Source: Acidimicrobiia bacterium
GTDB lineage: Bacteria > Actinomycetota > Acidimicrobiia > Acidimicrobiales > Bin134
Assembly (NCBI GenBank): GCA_022827405.1
Contig: JAJDTA010000002.1
Span: forward strand, 1-43,134
Direction: 5' to 3'
DNA: 43,134 nucleotides
Below are positions 40,090-43,134 of the stretch, piece after piece. The translations under genes and the position numbers were made by a program. Each line of letters begins with the position of its first letter. Within the stretch, counting starts at the first letter, position 1. The notes under the pieces are model-generated. The model saw only the letters and a list, made by a program, of their open reading frames with translations. It was not told where the DNA came from and did no database searches.

Positions 40090-40125
40090 AGCAGGGGGAG
40101 GCGGCGGCGCTCCGAACCCCCTGCT
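40090..40125. terminator. bidirectional hairpin terminator
   Basis: AGCAGGGGG (40090-40098) pairs perfectly with CCCCCTGCT (40117-40125) around an 18-nt loop. It fills the gap between the convergent lipoprotein and MBL genes and overlaps the TAG stop of the latter. It is the strongest hairpin I found in the window. Confidence 0.6.
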
Positions 40126-41026
40126 AGTTGCGGTAGTACACCGCCTCGGCGGTCGCGGTTTCGTCGGTGCCCACTCGGCCGTCGGCGACCATGGCGATGA
40201 GGTGGGCCAGCACCGAGCGGGCGGCGGGCTCATGCAGTTCTTTGGCCACCTCCGCGTACATCACCTCCACCATTTCCGGGATGGTCTGCGGTCCGGTGGT
40301 CAAGCACTCCATGATCTGTTGTTCCCGGTCCAGGCGGTGGGCATAGAGAGCCTCCACCAACGCATGGGGTTCGGTGACCGGCGGGCCATGGGTGGGCCAG
40401 TACACCCGGTCGTCAGGGGAATCGGCCAATAGGCGCAGGCTGGCCAGGTAGTCGGTCATGTTGCCATCGGGCGGGGGGATGATGGTGGTGGACCAGCCCA
40501 TGATGTGGTCGCCGGTGAACACACCCGCCGCCTCCCGCCAGCGGTAGGCGATGTGGTTGGAGATGTGGCCGGGGGTGTACAGGCACTCGAAGCTCCACCC
40601 CGGCCCCTCGATCACATCGCCGTGGACCACAGCCGCATCGGGGGCGAAGTCGACGTCGCCCCGCTCCTCGCTCTTGCCATCGTCGGTGTCAGCCGCCGGA
40701 TGGGGGCCGAAGCCGTAAGTCTCAGCCCCGGTGGCCTCGGCCACTGCCCGGGACGCGGGGGAATGGTCACGGTGCGTGTGGGTGATGAGCAGGGCTTCCA
40801 CATGCTCGCCGTCAATCGCGGCCAGCACTGCGGTGATGTGGTCGGCGTCGTCGGGGCCGGGGTCAACAATGGCCACTCGGCCTCGTCCCACGATGTAGGT
40901 CCCGGTGCCCCGGTAGGTGAACTTGCTGGGGTTTTTGGCCATCACCCTGCGCAGGTCAGGAGCCATCTCCACCACCGCGCCGTAGTCCACCTCCGGCTCG
41001 GTCAGAAACGGGATGCTCACCGCCAT
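40124..41026 (-). CDS. metallo-beta-lactamase-fold hydrolase (LACTB2-like)
   Basis: 300 aa. The THTHRDH motif (82-88; H83, H85, D87, H88) binds the dinuclear metal site. TPGHISNHIAY and VFTGDHIMGW supply the next ligands, and PTHGPP the last His. The C-terminal helical part (about 225-300) is the winged-helix tail seen in LACTB2-type proteins. Members hydrolyse thioesters, RNA or phosphodiesters; a thioesterase role would suit the neighbouring CoA pathways but is not shown. ATG 41026 lies 11 nt after the SDR stop, so both form one leftward operon. Confidence 0.87.
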   Translation of the reverse strand: MAVSIPFLTEPEVDYGAVVEMAPDLRRVMAKNPSKFTYRGTGTYIVGRGRVAIVDPGPDDADHITAVLAAIDGEHVEALLITHTHRDHSPASRAVAEATGAETYGFGPHPAADTDDGKSEERGDVDFAPDAAVVHGDVIEGPGWSFECLYTPGHISNHIAYRWREAAGVFTGDHIMGWSTTIIPPPDGNMTDYLASLRLLADSPDDRVYWPTHGPPVTEPHALVEALYAHRLDREQQIMECLTTGPQTIPEMVEVMYAEVAKELHEPAARSVLAHLIAMVADGRVGTDETATAEAVYYRN

Positions 41027-41036
41027 TTCGGGGCAG

Positions 41037-41825
41037 TCAGCCTTCCTCGGCGGCCACCTCGCCGGTGGAGACGCCCAGATAGGCCGGCTTCTCTCCGCCG
41101 CCGTGCACCTTGATGTTGGCCCCCGACATCCACCGGGCCATGGGTGATGCCAAGAACAGGCACACGTCGGCCACATCGTCGGGTTGGCCCATGCGGCCCA
41201 AAGCGATGGTCTCGCCCACGGCGGCGATCCCGGCTTCGTCGCCGTAGTAGAGGTGGGCGTCTTCGGTCACGATGAGCCCGACGGTCACGGTCAGCACTCG
41301 TATCTTGGGCCCCCACTCCACCGCCAGGGTCTCGCTCAGGTTCAACAGCCCGGCCTTGGCCGCCCCGTAGGCGATCCCCATGGGGTTGGGCCGAATGCCC
41401 GACACCGACGAGATGTTGAGGATCACCCCGCCGCTGTCCTGGCTCTGCATCACCGGATACACCGCCTGGCTAAACGCCATGGGGGCCATCAGGTTCAGGG
41501 CCATGATCTTCTCGTTGAACCGGGGCGATACCGTGGCCGACTCAGCCGGAGGAGCGCCGCCCGCGTTGTTGATAAGGGTGTCGACCCGTCCGGTGCGCTC
41601 CACTGCGGCAGCCACCACCCCAGCGATCTGCTCGGGGTCCCGCACATCGGCGGCCACGAATAGTGCCTCCCGGCCATCAGCGGCCACCGGCTCATCCGGC
41701 GGACGGCGGGCGCAGATCACCACATCAGCACCGGCAGCCAGAAAGCGAGTGGCCATCCCCCGGCCCAGCCCCTTGGTTCCGCCGGTGATGATGGCGGTCT
41801 TGCCGGTGAAATCGAGGTCATCCAT
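41037..41825 (-). CDS. short-chain dehydrogenase/reductase beside ipdAB
   Basis: 262 aa. TGGTKGLG (14-21), ICARRPPDE (R-type, NADP preference), NNAGGAPPAES, ISSVSGIRPNPMGIAYGAAK with Ser, Tyr and Lys, and TVGLIVTEDAHLYYGD. The C-terminal SGANIKVHGGGEKPAYL is the usual GG-containing end. In mycobacteria an SDR gene is likewise transcribed divergently from the ipdAB operon (KstR2 regulon), so a role in HIP breakdown is likely. The region between the two starts carries a repeated 11-bp sequence. Confidence 0.87.
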   Translation of the reverse strand: MDDLDFTGKTAIITGGTKGLGRGMATRFLAAGADVVICARRPPDEPVAADGREALFVAADVRDPEQIAGVVAAAVERTGRVDTLINNAGGAPPAESATVSPRFNEKIMALNLMAPMAFSQAVYPVMQSQDSGGVILNISSVSGIRPNPMGIAYGAAKAGLLNLSETLAVEWGPKIRVLTVTVGLIVTEDAHLYYGDEAGIAAVGETIALGRMGQPDDVADVCLFLASPMARWMSGANIKVHGGGEKPAYLGVSTGEVAAEEG

Positions 41826-41827
41826 TG

Positions 41828-41895
41828 CTGCCAGTGTGCCCTATGGGGACTGCTGGGAGCATTACCACGCTGAAGGTGGCTCTTCTGCCAGTGTG
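41828..41895. promoter_or_regulatory. candidate operator: 11-bp direct repeat between SDR and ipdA
   Basis: CTGCCAGTGTG occurs at 41828-41838 and 41885-41895. The first copy covers the -10 zone of the SDR gene, and the second lies about 35-45 bp upstream of the predicted ipdA transcription start. One regulator could control both directions, as KstR2 does in mycobacteria, but the sequence is not the mycobacterial KstR2 box. An imperfect inverted repeat (CAGT...CCC TAT GGG...ACTG) surrounds the first copy. Confidence 0.35.
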
Positions 41896-41916
41896 GGCCG
41901 GGTCACAGGCGCGGGC

Positions 41917-41922
41917 TATCGT
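41917..41922 (+). promoter_or_regulatory. -10 box (TATCGT) of ipdAB
   Basis: TATCGT ends 7 nt before ATG 41930, again the leaderless geometry, and it supports that ATG over an in-frame start at 41825. Confidence 0.5.
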
Positions 41923-41929
41923 CGCCGCC

Positions 41930-42784
41930 ATGGTCGACAAGCGGATGACCGAAGACGAGGTCGTCGCCGAACTCAAGGACGGGATGACCATCGGCATCGG
42001 CGGCTGGGGGTCCCGGCGCAAGCCCATGTCGTTGGTGCGGGCGATATTGCGCTCCGATCTCAAGGATCTGACCGTGGTGGCATACGGGGGACCCGACATT
42101 GGGTTGTTGTGCGCGGCCGGCAAGCTGCGCCGGGCGGTGTACGGGTTCGTGTCCCTCGACTCCATCCCGCTGGAGCCCCACTTCCGCCAAGCCCGCCAAA
42201 GCGGGGCCATCGAGTTCACCGAGTTGGACGAGGGCGCCTTCTACCTGGGGCTTTTGGCCGCCGCTCACCGGGTGCCGTTCTATCCCACCCGGGCTGGTTT
42301 GGGCTCCGACATGTTGACCATGAACCCCGAGCTGCGCACGGTGACTTCGCCGTATGACGATGGGGAGGAACTGGTGGCCATCCCTGCCTTCAAGCTCGAC
42401 GCCGCACTGATCCACATGAACCGGGCCGATGCCGCCGGCAACGGGCAGTTCCTAGGCCCCGATCTCTATTTCGACGACCTGTTCGCCATGGCCGCCGATA
42501 AGACCTATCTGAGCACCGAGAAAATCGTCCCCACCGAGAACCTGCTGGACGAGGGGCCGGTGCACACCCTTCGCATCCAGCGCATATTCACCGACGGTGT
42601 CGTTGAGGCTCCCCAAGGGGCGCACTTCACCGAGTGTCCGCCCGACTACGGGCGCGACGAGGCCTTCCAGCGGGAGTACGCCGGCACGGCTCGCGACCCC
42701 GAAGCCTGGGAGGTATTCCGCTCCACATACCTCGACGCTCCCTCCCATGCCGAATACCTGAAGGCGCTGGAGGCCCGGGCATGA
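41930..42784 (+). CDS. ipdA: IpdA, alpha subunit of the steroid last-ring hydrolase
   Basis: 284 aa, class I CoA-transferase fold. GMTIGIGGWGSRRKPM (18-33), VRAILRSDLKDLTVVAYGGPDIGLLC (seen as VRAILRSD and YGGPDIGLLC) and YGFVSLDSIP match Mycobacterium IpdA (Rv3551) closely as I recall it. PDYGRDEAFQ near the C-terminus is a further shared segment. E101 in ELDEG is the likely counterpart of the catalytic Glu reported for this family. With IpdB it opens the final carbocycle of the CoA ester left after HIP degradation. It overlaps ipdB by ATGA (42781-42784). Confidence 0.9.
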   Translation: MVDKRMTEDEVVAELKDGMTIGIGGWGSRRKPMSLVRAILRSDLKDLTVVAYGGPDIGLLCAAGKLRRAVYGFVSLDSIPLEPHFRQARQSGAIEFTELDEGAFYLGLLAAAHRVPFYPTRAGLGSDMLTMNPELRTVTSPYDDGEELVAIPAFKLDAALIHMNRADAAGNGQFLGPDLYFDDLFAMAADKTYLSTEKIVPTENLLDEGPVHTLRIQRIFTDGVVEAPQGAHFTECPPDYGRDEAFQREYAGTARDPEAWEVFRSTYLDAPSHAEYLKALEARA

Positions 42785-43134
42785 GCAGCATTGCCGAAGC
42801 AACCATCGACGAGATCTGCGTGGTGGCCTGCGCCGAGGCCTTCCGGGGCGACGGCGAGATTTTGTGCAACCCCATCGGCACCGTGCCCATCGTGGGCGGC
42901 CGGCTGGCCCGGGCCACCTTCGAGCCCGATCTGGTGTACACCGACACCGTGGCGGTGCTGCCGGCCAACAACTTCCCGGTGGGCGATCCCGATGCCCCCA
43001 AGGTGGTGGAGTCGTGGGTGCCGTACCGCACCGTGTTCGACATCGTGTGGTCGGGCAAGCGCCATGTGTTGATGGGGGCCAGCCAGATCGACCAGTGGGG
43101 CAACCAGAACATCGCCGCCATCGGCGACTTCCGC
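42781..43134 (+). CDS. ipdB: IpdB, beta subunit (5' part, runs off the window)
   Basis: The first 118 codons are present, with no stop before the edge. VVACAEAFRGDGEILCNP, GGRLARATFEPDLVYTD and KRHVLMGASQIDQWGNQN correspond to mycobacterial IpdB (Rv3552), especially the final MGA-x-Q-x-D-x-x-GNQN signature. ATG 42781 overlaps the ipdA stop, as expected for subunits made in equal amounts. The missing 3' half should carry the remainder of the CoA-transferase fold. Confidence 0.88.
   Translation, partial: MSSIAEATIDEICVVACAEAFRGDGEILCNPIGTVPIVGGRLARATFEPDLVYTDTVAVLPANNFPVGDPDAPKVVESWVPYRTVFDIVWSGKRHVLMGASQIDQWGNQNIAAIGDFR

Noticed and set aside
1-43134. tRNA, rRNA, CRISPR array, prophage or integrase genes
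   Set aside because: Nothing with the required repeats, cloverleaf sequence or protein signatures was seen on either strand.

Overview
The window is high-GC DNA with dense, short-spaced genes, many GTG/TTG starts and ATGA/TGATG/GTGA overlaps. It looks like an actinomycete chromosome. The closest recognisable relatives of several genes are mycobacterial/rhodococcal steroid-catabolism genes, and the profusion of SDRs, crotonases, CaiB/BaiF CoA-transferases, acyl-CoA ligases and VOC proteins would fit an Acidimicrobiia-type lineage. The phylum is fairly safe; the class is inference. At least fifteen starts have a TANNNT-like -10 hexamer ending 6-8 nt before the start codon, i.e. mostly leaderless transcription.

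Layout. 0-4 kb: a DUF4143 AAA ATPase with three direct repeats upstream, an APH-type kinase divergent from an alkylguanine-DNA methyltransferase gene, and an SDR. 4-5.6 kb: a small accessory patch with an RHH-Doc toxin-antitoxin operon (clear promoter and palindromic operators), an IS30-type transposase relic and a possible antitoxin fragment. 5.8-14.4 kb: acyl-CoA metabolism (two crotonases, acyl-CoA ligase), a DHA2 efflux transporter overlapping a lone cobyric acid synthase gene, a cyclase-family hydrolase divergent from an SDR, and a VOC protein. 14.4-18.5 kb: a defence island with an uncharacterised protein, a NotI-like restriction endonuclease, a D12-class adenine methyltransferase and a glycosylase-like gene broken by an in-frame stop. 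18.5-27.2 kb: VOC, two methyltransferases, a frameshifted P450, acyl-CoA ligase, 2-hydroxyacid dehydrogenase, a doubly broken CaiB gene and an intact CaiB gene. 27.3-43.1 kb: a catabolic region with a Cys-less SCP2-type thiolase plus DUF35 partner, several SDRs including an IpdF-like one, Dabb-type proteins, a tyrosine phosphatase, a zinc alcohol dehydrogenase, alpha-methylacyl-CoA racemase, two paralogous Cys-repeat lipoproteins (one fused to a cyclophilin domain), an MBL hydrolase, an SDR, and ipdA-ipdB running off the right edge.

How the genes work together. AMACR (side-chain epimerisation), the thiolase/DUF35 pair (candidate side-chain retro-aldolase), and IpdF and IpdAB (last steroid rings) point to sterol or steroid catabolism, with the crotonases, ligases, SDRs and CoA-transferases as supporting beta-oxidation enzymes. 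The most novel-looking item is the restriction-modification island. An exact 16-bp element sits at the same -35/spacer position upstream of both the methyltransferase-nuclease operon and an unknown downstream gene, suggesting that the unknown gene is a co-regulated part of the system. Three genes between 17.7 and 25.9 kb carry four inactivating lesions, which indicates local decay or assembly error.
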